DNA from: AP-15 sp963737145
Lineage (GTDB): Bacteria > Pseudomonadota > Alphaproteobacteria > ATCC43930 > CGMCC-115725
Reading direction: 5' to 3'
NCBI GenBank assembly: GCA_963737145.1
Contig: CAVTRO010000001.1
Coordinates: 1-64,000 of the forward strand
DNA: 64,000 bases
The translations under genes were made by a program, and so were the position numbers. The number at the start of each line of letters is the position of its first letter. The first letter of the stretch is position 1. Below, piece by piece: positions 35,591 to 44,438 of the stretch. Below the pieces are notes generated by a model. That model was not told the DNA's origin, searched no databases, and saw nothing but the letters and a program-made list of their open reading frames with translations.

Positions 35591-37411
35591 ATGGCAATGG
35601 ATGGGCGGCCAGCGGCGGCGGAACCGGCAGCGGTGCAGCGGCAGGAGAAGCTGGGGGCGCTGCCCGAGTGGGACTTGTCCGACCTCTATTCCGGTCCCGA
35701 CAGTGAGCCTCTGATGCATGATCTTTCGGCACTCGCCGAGGGCGCCGAAGCGTTTCGCGGCCGCTACGAGGGATCATTGGCTGCGCTCTCGGGAGCCGAG
35801 CTCGGCGCGGTGGTCGAGGTCTATGAGCGGCTGCAGGAAAAGATCGGCCGGATCATGAGCTATGCCTCGCTCGTCCACGCCGGAAATCTTTCCGATCCGG
35901 AAATCGGCCGCTTTTACCAGACGATGCAGGAACGGACCAACGCGGTTTCGACGGCATTATTGTTCTTTACCCTCGAACTCAACCGCCTCGACGACGCCGA
36001 GCTCGACGCGAAGCTCGCCGACCCGCGGCTCGCCCATTATCGGCCTTGGCTGCGCGACACGCGCGCGTTCCGCCCGCATCAGCTCAGCGACGATATCGAA
36101 AAGCTGCTGCATGAGAAGTCCGTCGCCGGCCGAGCCGCCTTGACGCGGCTGTTTGACGAGACGATCGCCGACCTCAGGTTCCCGTTTCGCGGCAACGAAT
36201 TGACCGAGTCGGAGGCGCTCGACCGGCTGTCCGACAAGGATCCGGAAGTCCGCCGTGAAGCGGCGCAAACGATTGGCGAGGTATTGGGGAAGAACACGCG
36301 CGTCTTTGCGCTTATCACCAACACGCTCGCCAAGGACAAGGAAATCGAGGACCGCTGGCGCCGTTTCCCGCGTCCGATCTCGTCACGCAACCTCGCTAAT
36401 TTCGTCGAGGACGAGGTGGTCGACGCGCTGATCGCGGCGGTGCGCGACAGCTATCCGCGCCTGTCGCACCGATACTATAGGCTGAAGGCGCGTTGGTTCG
36501 GGGTCGACGAATTGGCGTTTTGGGATCGCAACGCGCCGCTGCCCGAGGAGGAAGACCGGACGATTTCCTGGTCCGAGGCGCAGGAGACCGTGTTGTCGGC
36601 GTATGGCGCCTTCTCGCCGGAGATGGCCGCGGTCGGCGGGCGTTTCTTTGCCGGGCGATGGATCGACGCCCCGGTGAAGCCTGGAAAGGCCTCGGGGGCG
36701 TTCGCGCATCCTACGGTGCCGAGCGCGCATCCCTATCTGCTGCTGAATTACCAGGGGAAGACGCGCGACGTGATGACGTTGGCACACGAGCTCGGCCACG
36801 GCGTCCACCAACTGCTCGCCAACCGCCAAGGCTATCTGATGGCCGACACGCCGTTGACCTTGGCCGAGACCGCGTCGGTGTTTGGCGAGATGCTAACGTT
36901 CCGGGCTTTGCTCGGGCGCGAAACCGACCCGCGCCGGCGCAAGATCATGCTCGCCGGCAAAGTCGAGGACATGCTGAACACCGTGGTGCGCCAGATCGCC
37001 TTTGTGAGTTTCGAGCAAAGGGTGCACGCAGAGCGGCGCGAGGCCGAGCTGACCCCCGACCGGCTCGGCGAGATCTGGCTCGATGTGCAGCGCGAGAGCC
37101 TGGGCCCGGCATTGCGCCTCGATGGCGTCTACCGCCATTACTGGACGTACATCCCGCATTTCATCCACACGCCGTTCTACGTCTACGCCTATGCTTTCGG
37201 GGATTGCCTGGTGAACTCGCTCTACGCGGTCTACGAGGACGCGCACCAAGGCTTCGCCGAGCGCTACCTCGAAATGCTGCGGGCGGGCGGCACCCTGCGC
37301 CACCGCGAACTCCTCGCGCCGTTCGGGCTCGACGCCGCCGACCCCTCCTTCTGGTCCAAAGGTCTGTCGATCGTCGCCAGCTTTATCGACGAGCTCGAAA
37401 AACTGAGCTGA
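35591..37411 (+). CDS. pepF: M3 family oligoendopeptidase F
   Basis: Zn metallopeptidase that cleaves short peptides in the cytoplasm, about 606 aa. The catalytic site LAHELGHGVHQ (HEXXH, near residue 398) is followed by ETASVFGEML, whose Glu is the third ligand. The N-terminal domain begins LPEWDLSDLYSG, the pepF/M3 family opening. ATG 35591 has GGGAG upstream; ATG 35573 and ATG 35597 are alternatives. The deacylase gene follows 133 bp downstream; both deal with peptide or amino-acid derivatives. Confidence 0.93.
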   Translation: MAMDGRPAAAEPAAVQRQEKLGALPEWDLSDLYSGPDSEPLMHDLSALAEGAEAFRGRYEGSLAALSGAELGAVVEVYERLQEKIGRIMSYASLVHAGNLSDPEIGRFYQTMQERTNAVSTALLFFTLELNRLDDAELDAKLADPRLAHYRPWLRDTRAFRPHQLSDDIEKLLHEKSVAGRAALTRLFDETIADLRFPFRGNELTESEALDRLSDKDPEVRREAAQTIGEVLGKNTRVFALITNTLAKDKEIEDRWRRFPRPISSRNLANFVEDEVVDALIAAVRDSYPRLSHRYYRLKARWFGVDELAFWDRNAPLPEEEDRTISWSEAQETVLSAYGAFSPEMAAVGGRFFAGRWIDAPVKPGKASGAFAHPTVPSAHPYLLLNYQGKTRDVMTLAHELGHGVHQLLANRQGYLMADTPLTLAETASVFGEMLTFRALLGRETDPRRRKIMLAGKVEDMLNTVVRQIAFVSFEQRVHAERREAELTPDRLGEIWLDVQRESLGPALRLDGVYRHYWTYIPHFIHTPFYVYAYAFGDCLVNSLYAVYEDAHQGFAERYLEMLRAGGTLRHRELLAPFGLDAADPSFWSKGLSIVASFIDELEKLS

Positions 37412-37544
37412 CCGGCCGGCATGAATAATCATGCGGAGATGCGCGTCTATTCGCCGCATTTCGCATGGGTGAGCCGGTTTTGCGGTGCTACACTTGCTCG
37501 CGAGTAGACGGTGGGTTGTGAGCTGAACCGAGAAAGGGGTAGCG

Positions 37545-39245
37545 ATGGCGTATGATCTGCTGATCAAGAATGGCCGGATCGTCGACGGCTCCGGAATGCC
37601 GGCGTTTCGCGGAGATGTCGGCATCAAAAACGGCAAGATCGCCGAGATTGGGAAACTGAGCGGACCGGCCAAGCGCACGATCGACGCCGGGGGCCAAGTC
37701 GTCGCGCCTGGCTTTGTCGACAACCATTGCCACTACGACGCGCAGGTCACGTGGGACCCGCTCTGTTCGTTCTCGCCCGACCACGGCTGCACGACGGTCG
37801 TCTTCGGCAATTGCTCGCTGGCTTTGGCTCCGGTTCGGCCGGGCGCCGCAAAGCGGGTCGCCGAGTTCCTGTCCTATGTCGAAGCGATCCCGATGGACGT
37901 CCTCAACACCGTCGAGGTCGATTGGGAGACGATCCCGCAATACATGGACCGGCTCGACCAAAATCTCGGCGTCAATGTCGGCAACCTGATCGGTCATTCG
38001 ACGGTGCGCTACTACGTGATGGGCGACGAGAGTCAGAAGCGCGCCGCCACCGACGACGAAATCACGAAGATGCAGGATGTCGTGCGCGACGGCATCAAAG
38101 GCGGCGCGCTGGGATTGTCGGTGTCGCGCAACAAGGGCCATTACGACCCGCAGGGGGTTCACATCCCGGCTCTGTGGGCTGAGGAGAAGGAGATCTTCGC
38201 GCTCGGCGATGTATTGCGCGAGATGGGCACCGGCATCATCCAGTCGGGTGGCGGCCGCGCCGCCGAGCTCAAGGACGGCTTGATGGCCCGCTTGTCGGAA
38301 GCGAGCGGCCGCACCGTCATCTACAACAATCTCGGTCAGACCGTGCGAGAGCCCGACGCGTGGAAAAAGCACATGGCGCGGGTCGAAGAGACCTCCAAGG
38401 CTGGGATCCGGGCTTATCCGCTATGCAGCCCGAACCGCGTCACGCAAAGCTTTACAATGCGCAACTGCCAGGTGTTCCGCGGTTCGCCCACATGGCATCC
38501 GATTCTGTTGTCGTCGGACGAGCAAAAGCTGAGCGCCTATGCCGATCCGGCGGTCCGGCAGAAACTGCATGAAGAAGTCGTCGAGCATAAAGTGAATGTG
38601 CCGGCGGCGGGGTATTCGCGTGAATGGTATAACTACATGTGGGTCGAGACCCCGGTCCTCGAAAAAAACCAGGGGCTCAAAGGCAAAACCATCGGCCAGA
38701 TCGCAAAGGAGCAGAACAAGCGCGTCATCGACGCCTTCCTCGACCTCGTCGTCGAAGAGAACCTCGACACCGGCTTTATGCAGTCGGAAAACAATGTCGA
38801 CGACGAAGCGATGGCGAAAATCCTCACCTACCCGAACGCCATCGTCGGCCTGTCGGATGGCGGCGCGCATGTGCAGTTCCATGGTGGATACGGGTACAGC
38901 ACGCGGCTGTTGAGCGAATGGGTGCGCGAAAAGCACATCATGTCGCTTGAGCACGCGGTCCGGCGGTTGACCTTCAACTCCGCCTCCGCACTGGGGCTCT
39001 ACGACCGCGGCCTGATCCGGCCCGGCATGGCGGCCGACATCGTGATCTTCGATCCAGATACCGTGCGGCCATTGCCGGAGAGCGTCGTGCACGACTTTCC
39101 GGCGGGCGGCTGGCGCATGAAGGAGCCCGCGGCCGGCATCATGGCGACGATCGTCAACGGCGAAGTCTTGATGGAAAACGGCAAGCACACCGGCGCTCTG
39201 CCCGGCCGCGTGCTGCGCAACACCTACTTTCACAGCCACGCTTAA
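37545..39245 (+). CDS. N-acyl-D-amino-acid deacylase / amidohydrolase family protein
   Basis: 566-aa amidohydrolase of the D-aminoacylase (Amidohydro_3) group. It opens DLLIKNGRIVDGSG and has the metal motif FVDNHCHYDAQVTWD (His61, His63), then GNCSLALAPV, GHSTVRYYVMG, the region HPILLSSDEQ and the late metal Asp in GLSDGGAHVQFHGGYG. The C-terminus GLIRPGMAADIVIFDP is the standard closing strand. AAGGGG lies upstream of ATG 37545. Family activity is hydrolysis of N-acyl-D-amino acids; the natural substrate may differ, as the family is broad. Confidence 0.9.
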   Translation: MAYDLLIKNGRIVDGSGMPAFRGDVGIKNGKIAEIGKLSGPAKRTIDAGGQVVAPGFVDNHCHYDAQVTWDPLCSFSPDHGCTTVVFGNCSLALAPVRPGAAKRVAEFLSYVEAIPMDVLNTVEVDWETIPQYMDRLDQNLGVNVGNLIGHSTVRYYVMGDESQKRAATDDEITKMQDVVRDGIKGGALGLSVSRNKGHYDPQGVHIPALWAEEKEIFALGDVLREMGTGIIQSGGGRAAELKDGLMARLSEASGRTVIYNNLGQTVREPDAWKKHMARVEETSKAGIRAYPLCSPNRVTQSFTMRNCQVFRGSPTWHPILLSSDEQKLSAYADPAVRQKLHEEVVEHKVNVPAAGYSREWYNYMWVETPVLEKNQGLKGKTIGQIAKEQNKRVIDAFLDLVVEENLDTGFMQSENNVDDEAMAKILTYPNAIVGLSDGGAHVQFHGGYGYSTRLLSEWVREKHIMSLEHAVRRLTFNSASALGLYDRGLIRPGMAADIVIFDPDTVRPLPESVVHDFPAGGWRMKEPAAGIMATIVNGEVLMENGKHTGALPGRVLRNTYFHSHA

Positions 39246-39258
39246 TGCGGGTCCTTCA

Positions 39259-39290
39259 CGCTCTCCCCTGCCTGCTTGCGGGGGAGAGCG
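39259..39290. terminator. Hairpin between convergent genes
   Basis: Perfect 10-bp inverted repeat CGCTCTCCCC/GGGGAGAGCG with a 12-base loop, lying between the deacylase stop (39245) and the convergent ABC exporter stop (39299). It is probably a bidirectional terminator and also resembles the palindrome core of repeat type B. No poly-T tract. Confidence 0.6.
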
Positions 39291-39298
39291 ATTACACC

Positions 39299-41152
39299 TC
39301 AGCTGGCCAACGCGACAATCTTGTTCTCCTGCAGGCGGCACATATCGTCGAACGGCCCGCGGCACCGCCTCAGTTCGGCGGGCGGACCGTCCTCGACGAT
39401 GCGGCCGCTTTCGAGCACCACAACCCGATCGAATTTCGCGACGGTCGATAGGCGATGCGCGATCGCCAGCACGGTGCGGCCGCGCATCAGAACCTCGAGC
39501 GCGTGCTGGATCTCGACTTCGGAGGCGCTGTCGAGCGCCGAGGTCGCCTCGTCGAGCACAATGATCGGGGCATTCTTCAACAGTGCCCGGGCGATGCCGA
39601 GCCGTTGCCGCTGGCCGCCCGAGAGCTTCGCGCCGCGCTCCCCGACGATCGTGTCGTAGCCCTGCGGCAGCCCCCGAATAAAATCGTCGCAGCGCGCCGC
39701 TCGCGCCGCGGTCAGGACATCCTCGTCGGACGCCTCGGGCCGCGCGTAACGGATATTCTCCAGAACCGAACGATGAAAGAGCGAGATCTCCTGCGGCACG
39801 ACGGCGATCGCAGCCCGCAGGCTGTCCTGCCGCATTCCGCGAATATCCTGGTCATCAATCAATACCCGTCCAGCATCGACATCGACCAGCCGCTGCAGCA
39901 GGCTGATCAGCGTCGATTTGCCGGCGCCCGACGGTCCGACCAACGCCACATGCTGGCCTGGCGCAATCTTCAGGTCGAGGCCGCGAAATACTGGTTGTCC
40001 TCGCGGATAGGAGAAATCGACGCCTTCGAAGGCGACGCTGCCGCCAAGCGGGATAAGCTGGCCAGCCCCCGGCAGGTCGATGACGCGGTGATCTTCGCCG
40101 ATGACATGTATCGCATCGGCAATCCGCGCGACGGACTGCGTTGCGTTGACGAGCCCAAACGCGAGATCACGCGAGCCGTGCAGGATTTGAAAGGCGATCG
40201 CCACGGTCAGGATCACGTCACCGGGGCTGACTTTCCCGTTGCTCCACAGTAACAAGGTCCAGCCCAGCATCGCCGCCGCCATCAGCCACAGAGCAAGGTC
40301 ATGCAGAACCCGCAGGCGCTCGACATACATCAGGCTATCGCGGTGAGCGCCTTCCTCGCTCTTCAACAACTGCTCGAAGCGGCTGCGTTCGCGCGCCCGA
40401 GCCGAGAAAGCCTTCACTACCCAAATGTTCGAGAGAATATCGACCAGCTCGCCGCCGACCTCGGCGGCACGATCGGCATGAAATCGGTGGCGCGGCGTAC
40501 CGCGATGGCTGAACCGCGCCAGTGCGCTGGCGGCCAGCAGCACGAAAACACCGAGAGCCGCCACCAGGTGCCATTCTACCATCGCAAGCATCAGCACGGC
40601 GGCGCAGAAATCCGCGCACACGGGGGCAGCGGTAAACAGCACGATCGAGAAGATCTGTTGCACCGCATCGCCGGTTCCGGAGATGCGGTTGGCGAGCGCC
40701 CCGCCCAGCCGATCGGAAAAATAACTGCCGCAATGGCCGCTCAGATGGTTGAACAAATCGAGCTTGGCTTCTGCCTTGTCGACGAGCATCGCGCGGTAAC
40801 CCAACCAGCTGCCGCAGCGCCACAAAATGCTTTCACCACCAACCAGCGCTGCGAACACAGCCAGAGCCCACCACACCTTCGCCAAGTGCGCCGGGCCGCC
40901 TTCCATCGCATCGACGATTAGTTTCAAGCCATATTGCGATAGAGACGCGAATATTGCCGCGCTGAGCACCGCGGCAAGAGCGGCGAGGTGGAGAAGCGGC
41001 CGCCGCCGGATGTAGTGCCAGAGAAATGCCAGCGGGCGCCGCGGGAATGCTGCTGCGCCTGCTTCCGGAACTCCCCTTCCGTCGTCCGGGTATCCATTTA
41101 CGGCTTTCAGCCGAGCGGCTGGCCGAACATCTGCCAAGTGTGCAACTGTCAT
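39299..41152 (-). CDS. ABC exporter, fused membrane and ATPase domains (MsbA/ATM-like)
   Basis: 617-aa half-transporter. Residues 45-330 are an exporter membrane domain with six helices; the ATPase domain starts near 355 (VAFEGVDFSYPRGQPVF). Motifs: Walker A GPSGAGKST, Q-loop VPQEISLFHR, signature LSGGQRQRLGIARALLK, Walker B IIVLDEATSALD, switch AHRLS. The intracellular loop ISGTGDAVQQ is typical of lipid/multidrug exporters. It is divergent from the glycosyltransferase gene 324 bp away. The substrate is unknown; a lipid, glycan or Fe-S precursor is possible. Confidence 0.92.
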   Translation of the reverse strand: MTVAHLADVRPAARLKAVNGYPDDGRGVPEAGAAAFPRRPLAFLWHYIRRRPLLHLAALAAVLSAAIFASLSQYGLKLIVDAMEGGPAHLAKVWWALAVFAALVGGESILWRCGSWLGYRAMLVDKAEAKLDLFNHLSGHCGSYFSDRLGGALANRISGTGDAVQQIFSIVLFTAAPVCADFCAAVLMLAMVEWHLVAALGVFVLLAASALARFSHRGTPRHRFHADRAAEVGGELVDILSNIWVVKAFSARARERSRFEQLLKSEEGAHRDSLMYVERLRVLHDLALWLMAAAMLGWTLLLWSNGKVSPGDVILTVAIAFQILHGSRDLAFGLVNATQSVARIADAIHVIGEDHRVIDLPGAGQLIPLGGSVAFEGVDFSYPRGQPVFRGLDLKIAPGQHVALVGPSGAGKSTLISLLQRLVDVDAGRVLIDDQDIRGMRQDSLRAAIAVVPQEISLFHRSVLENIRYARPEASDEDVLTAARAARCDDFIRGLPQGYDTIVGERGAKLSGGQRQRLGIARALLKNAPIIVLDEATSALDSASEVEIQHALEVLMRGRTVLAIAHRLSTVAKFDRVVVLESGRIVEDGPPAELRRCRGPFDDMCRLQENKIVALAS

Positions 41153-41476
41153 CAGCCGTATCTCTCGGTCTTTCTAACAGTAGAATTTGGATCTGATTAT
41201 CAGCGAGAGAAGCGACCCGCCGTACGAAGCGCCTTGTTTAACATGCAAGATCCGTTTTTAGGGACGCGACGGTTGGTACAACAGCGGTGGTTCTTCGCCT
41301 TACAAACGTCGATGCGTGAATAATATTCCCGGATCGATGTTCGATCCTTGCAACCCTCGTTTGCAGTTGTTTGGCTTCAGAGTGAGGTGCGTTGTCGCAC
41401 CGTTCGCATGCAACCATTTTTGCGTTTCGGCGGTTGTCATTAGCGCCGACGGCGCGGCGCCGAACCAGGAGCGAGC
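41153..41476. other. Divergent intergenic region with hairpins
   Basis: 324 bp upstream of the divergent exporter and glycosyltransferase, visibly AT-richer than surrounding genes and without credible coding frames. It has two perfect hairpins: GGATCGA/TCGATCC (41331-41347) and GGTGCG/CGCACC (41386-41401). Both promoters probably lie here; the hairpins, 75-145 bases before the glycosyltransferase start, may fall in its 5' leader. Confidence 0.5.
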
Positions 41477-42508
41477 ATGCGAATTGCCCAAATTGCGCCG
41501 CTGATCGAAGCTGTCCCGCCAAAGCTATATGGCGGCACGGAGCGGATCGTTGCCTATTTGACTGACGAACTGGTGGCGATGGGCCACGAGGTCAGCTTGT
41601 TCGCGAGCGGCGACAGTTCAACCTCGGCGACGCTCGAAGCGGGGTGGCCTCGGGCGCTGCGGCTGGACCCGTCAATTCGCGACACGGTCGCGCCCTTGAT
41701 CGTGATGCTCGAAAAGGTGGCGCTGAGGGCGCCGGACTTCGATGTGCTTCATCTTCACTGCGACTATCTCGCGTACCCGATATTGTCGCGAGTGGACGTG
41801 CCGTTCCTCGCTACTCTGCATGGCCGGCTGGATCTGCCGGAACTGCAATGGCTCTACTCGGCCTTCTCGAAGGTACCCGTGGTTTCGATCTCCGACGCGC
41901 AGCGTGCGCCATTGCCGGAAGCCTCGTATTTGACGACGGTGCATCACGGACTGCCCGAGCGGCTGCTGCTCCCCGGTACAGGAAGCGGCGGGTATCTCGC
42001 CTTTCTCGGCCGCATCTCGCCGGAGAAGGCCCCTGACCGTGCGATCCGTATTGCCGCGCGCGCCGGCATGCGGTTGAAAATAGCGGCCAAGATTGACAGC
42101 GCCGACCGAGACTACTTCAAAGCGGAGATCGAGCCGCTGCTGGCGCAGCCGCATGTCGAGTTCATCGGCGAGATCGGCGAGCACGACAAGGCCGAGTTTC
42201 TCGGCGAGGCCGCCGCTCTGTTGTTCCCGATTGCCTGGCCGGAGCCGTTCGGGCTCGTAATGATCGAAGCCATGGCTTGCGGGACGCCTGTCATAGCAAT
42301 GCGTGGCGGTTCCGTAGCCGAGGTCATCGACGAAGCCGTCACCGGGTTTGTCGTCGAGGACGAGATCGCCGCGGCAAATGCCGCTCAGAGCATAAGCGTG
42401 CTCGACCGCACGACAATCCGAAGGGTTTTCGAGCAGCGCTTCACTGCGCGCCGAATGGCGGAAGATTACACCCGCCTTTACCAGCGTCTTACCTACCGCC
42501 GATATTAG
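41477..42508 (+). CDS. Glycosyltransferase family 4
   Basis: GT-B fold retaining glycosyltransferase, 343 aa. It begins MRIAQIAPLIEAVPPKLYGGTERIV, a well-known opening of this subgroup in which YGG binds the acceptor side. The C-terminal half has LAFLGRISPEKAPDRAI and the donor-binding motif EPFGLVMIEAMACGTPV (E-x7-E). A cytoplasmic enzyme using a nucleotide-sugar; the sugar and acceptor are unknown. The PRC-barrel gene starts immediately after its stop, so the pair is co-expressed. Confidence 0.92.
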   Translation: MRIAQIAPLIEAVPPKLYGGTERIVAYLTDELVAMGHEVSLFASGDSSTSATLEAGWPRALRLDPSIRDTVAPLIVMLEKVALRAPDFDVLHLHCDYLAYPILSRVDVPFLATLHGRLDLPELQWLYSAFSKVPVVSISDAQRAPLPEASYLTTVHHGLPERLLLPGTGSGGYLAFLGRISPEKAPDRAIRIAARAGMRLKIAAKIDSADRDYFKAEIEPLLAQPHVEFIGEIGEHDKAEFLGEAAALLFPIAWPEPFGLVMIEAMACGTPVIAMRGGSVAEVIDEAVTGFVVEDEIAAANAAQSISVLDRTTIRRVFEQRFTARRMAEDYTRLYQRLTYRRY

Positions 42509-43003
42509 ATGCTCGAGGTTCGCGACCTGCTGAGGTTAAAGCCGTTGGTCCGGGTGGCGGGCATCGGATTGGTTGCTGCGGCGCTGACGCACCTGCCAAG
42601 CGCCGGTTTCGGTGACGAGGCAACGGGCTCGGCGACAGTTTACGGTGCGGCCCTCGAGCATATTCCGCCTGATCACGTCTTCCGCATTCTCGGCAGAGAT
42701 ATAATGAGCGCCCAGGGCGAGAATATGGGCCGGATCATCGATGTCCTGTTTGACCATTCCGGCAAGCCAAGTGCAGCTGTGATCGATTTTGGCGGCTTCC
42801 TCGGTGTCGGAACCCGAAAGATCGCCATCGACTGGAGGGCGTTGCGCTTCGATTTGGGTCCAAAAAAGCACGTCATCGCCCTCGACCTCGGGCGTGAACA
42901 ACTGAGGGCGGCGCCTGAGTACAAGGAGTCGGACAAGTCCATCGCCGTGCTGACCTTGCCTTGGGGCGGCACGAGCCAGACCTCTTCGGGCTCTGTCCAG
43001 TGA
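42509..43003 (+). CDS. Exported PRC-barrel domain protein
   Basis: 164-aa protein starting one base after the glycosyltransferase stop. The N-terminus has a hydrophobic signal or anchor (VAGIGLVAAALTHL). The domain runs from FRILGRDIMSAQGENMGRIIDV to KIAIDWRALRFDLG, the PRC-barrel pattern, and continues to ITVAALDLGREQL-like strands. PRC-barrels bind RNA, proteins or photosystem parts; the exported form here is common in Hyphomicrobiales. No enzyme site is visible. Role unknown. Confidence 0.85.
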   Translation: MLEVRDLLRLKPLVRVAGIGLVAAALTHLPSAGFGDEATGSATVYGAALEHIPPDHVFRILGRDIMSAQGENMGRIIDVLFDHSGKPSAAVIDFGGFLGVGTRKIAIDWRALRFDLGPKKHVIALDLGREQLRAAPEYKESDKSIAVLTLPWGGTSQTSSGSVQ

Positions 43004-43024
43004 CCATTTAGGGGCAACCACCCG

Positions 43025-44266
43025 ATGCTGCGGATCGGGTCTCCGCCGCAGATTTCCGCAAGGGCCCGGAGCCTGCGCGGGCTTGACTGGCTGAATTTTT
43101 TCGTCGCCGATTTTCAGACCGGGTTTGGGCCGTTCATTGCGGTTTATTTGACGGGCGTCGGCTGGACGCAAACCGCGATCGGCGCCTCGCTGAGCATCGG
43201 CACGATCGCCGGAATGGCGAGCCAAGTGCCTGGCGGAGCACTGGCGGATGCGGCGCGCGACAAACGCGCAGCAATCGGCGCCGCGATCGTCGCGACCCTG
43301 GTCAGCGCTCTTCTGATCGCCTTGTGGCCCACCCTGCTGTCGATTGGTTCCGCCGAAGTGCTGCATGCCTTTGCCGGTTGCGTGATTGGCCCGGCGATAG
43401 CGGCGCTGACCCTCGCGCTGGTTCAGCCCAGCCTCTTTGGCGAGAGGCTCGGCCGCAATGCACGTTATGCGGCAATCGGCAATGCCTTCGCCGCCGGGCT
43501 GATGGGAGCCTGCGGCTCTTATTTCTCGGATCGCGCTGTCTTCTATTTGACCGCAGCGTTCTGTATACCCGCGCTGGCGGCGCTGGCGATGATACGCGGA
43601 CCTGATCTCGCGCCGCCGCAACGGCAACGCGCCCCGGTTCGGCGGGCGGCCTCACCGTCTATCGGGGGGTCGTGGCGGTTTCTCAAGGACCGCAGCCTTC
43701 TCGTCTATTTCGCCTGCGCTTGTCTGTTTCACCTCGCCAACGCCGCGATGCTGCCGATTGCCGCCGGGATGGTCACTAAACGGGCGGGAAGCGGAGCCTC
43801 GGCGCTGATCGCCGCCTGCATTGTCGGGCCGCAGATCGTCACGGCGCTGATTTCGCCTTGGGCCGGACGTGCCGCCGAAAGCTGGGGCCGCCGGCCGATA
43901 CTGCTCCTCGGCTACAGCGCCTTGCCGATCCGCGGTGCACTGCTCGCTGGCACCGCGGATCCTTATCTCATCATTCTGATCCAGCTGTTCGATGGTCTCG
44001 GCGCCGCGGTGTTCGGGGTGCTGACACCCCTGATCGTCGCGGACATCACCCGCGACACCGGCCATTACACGACATGCCTCGGCATCATCGGCCTCGCGAT
44101 CGGCGGCGGCGCAACCCTGAGCACCGCAGCCGCCGGCCTGATCGCCGACCACTTCGGCGGCGAGGCGGCGTTCCTCAGCCTCGCCGCCATCGGGCTCTGC
44201 GCCACTCTTTTCGTCGGGACGATGATGCCGGAGACCCGGGACAATTCGGTGTCAGGCGCGGAGTAG
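43025..44266 (+). CDS. MFS transporter
   Basis: 413-aa carrier with about twelve helices; AGGGG lies upstream of ATG 43025. The first loop is GGALADAARDKRAAIGAA (motif A-like), preceded by LNFFVADFQTGFGPFIAVYLTG, which is characteristic of a bacterial MFS_1 subgroup. The second half has GRAAESWGRRPILLLGY. The C-terminal PETR motif (MMPETRDN) is present. The substrate is not assignable. It probably belongs to the same transcript as the glycosyltransferase and PRC-barrel genes (spacing 21 bp). Confidence 0.9.
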   Translation: MLRIGSPPQISARARSLRGLDWLNFFVADFQTGFGPFIAVYLTGVGWTQTAIGASLSIGTIAGMASQVPGGALADAARDKRAAIGAAIVATLVSALLIALWPTLLSIGSAEVLHAFAGCVIGPAIAALTLALVQPSLFGERLGRNARYAAIGNAFAAGLMGACGSYFSDRAVFYLTAAFCIPALAALAMIRGPDLAPPQRQRAPVRRAASPSIGGSWRFLKDRSLLVYFACACLFHLANAAMLPIAAGMVTKRAGSGASALIAACIVGPQIVTALISPWAGRAAESWGRRPILLLGYSALPIRGALLAGTADPYLIILIQLFDGLGAAVFGVLTPLIVADITRDTGHYTTCLGIIGLAIGGGATLSTAAAGLIADHFGGEAAFLSLAAIGLCATLFVGTMMPETRDNSVSGAE

Positions 44267-44438
44267 GGCGGAAACGCGGAGCGCGTCTCGGGGCGTGAGA
44301 AGCCGCTGAGGGGGGCTTCTGGCGCATATCCATGATGCGTCCTTCGGCGTTGACAGTCTGCAAATCGCGCAGGACGATTAGCCTGGAAAAGTGAAGAAGA
44401 CCGCCTGCTAGCCCACCGCACTCAAGGAGAAACTCACC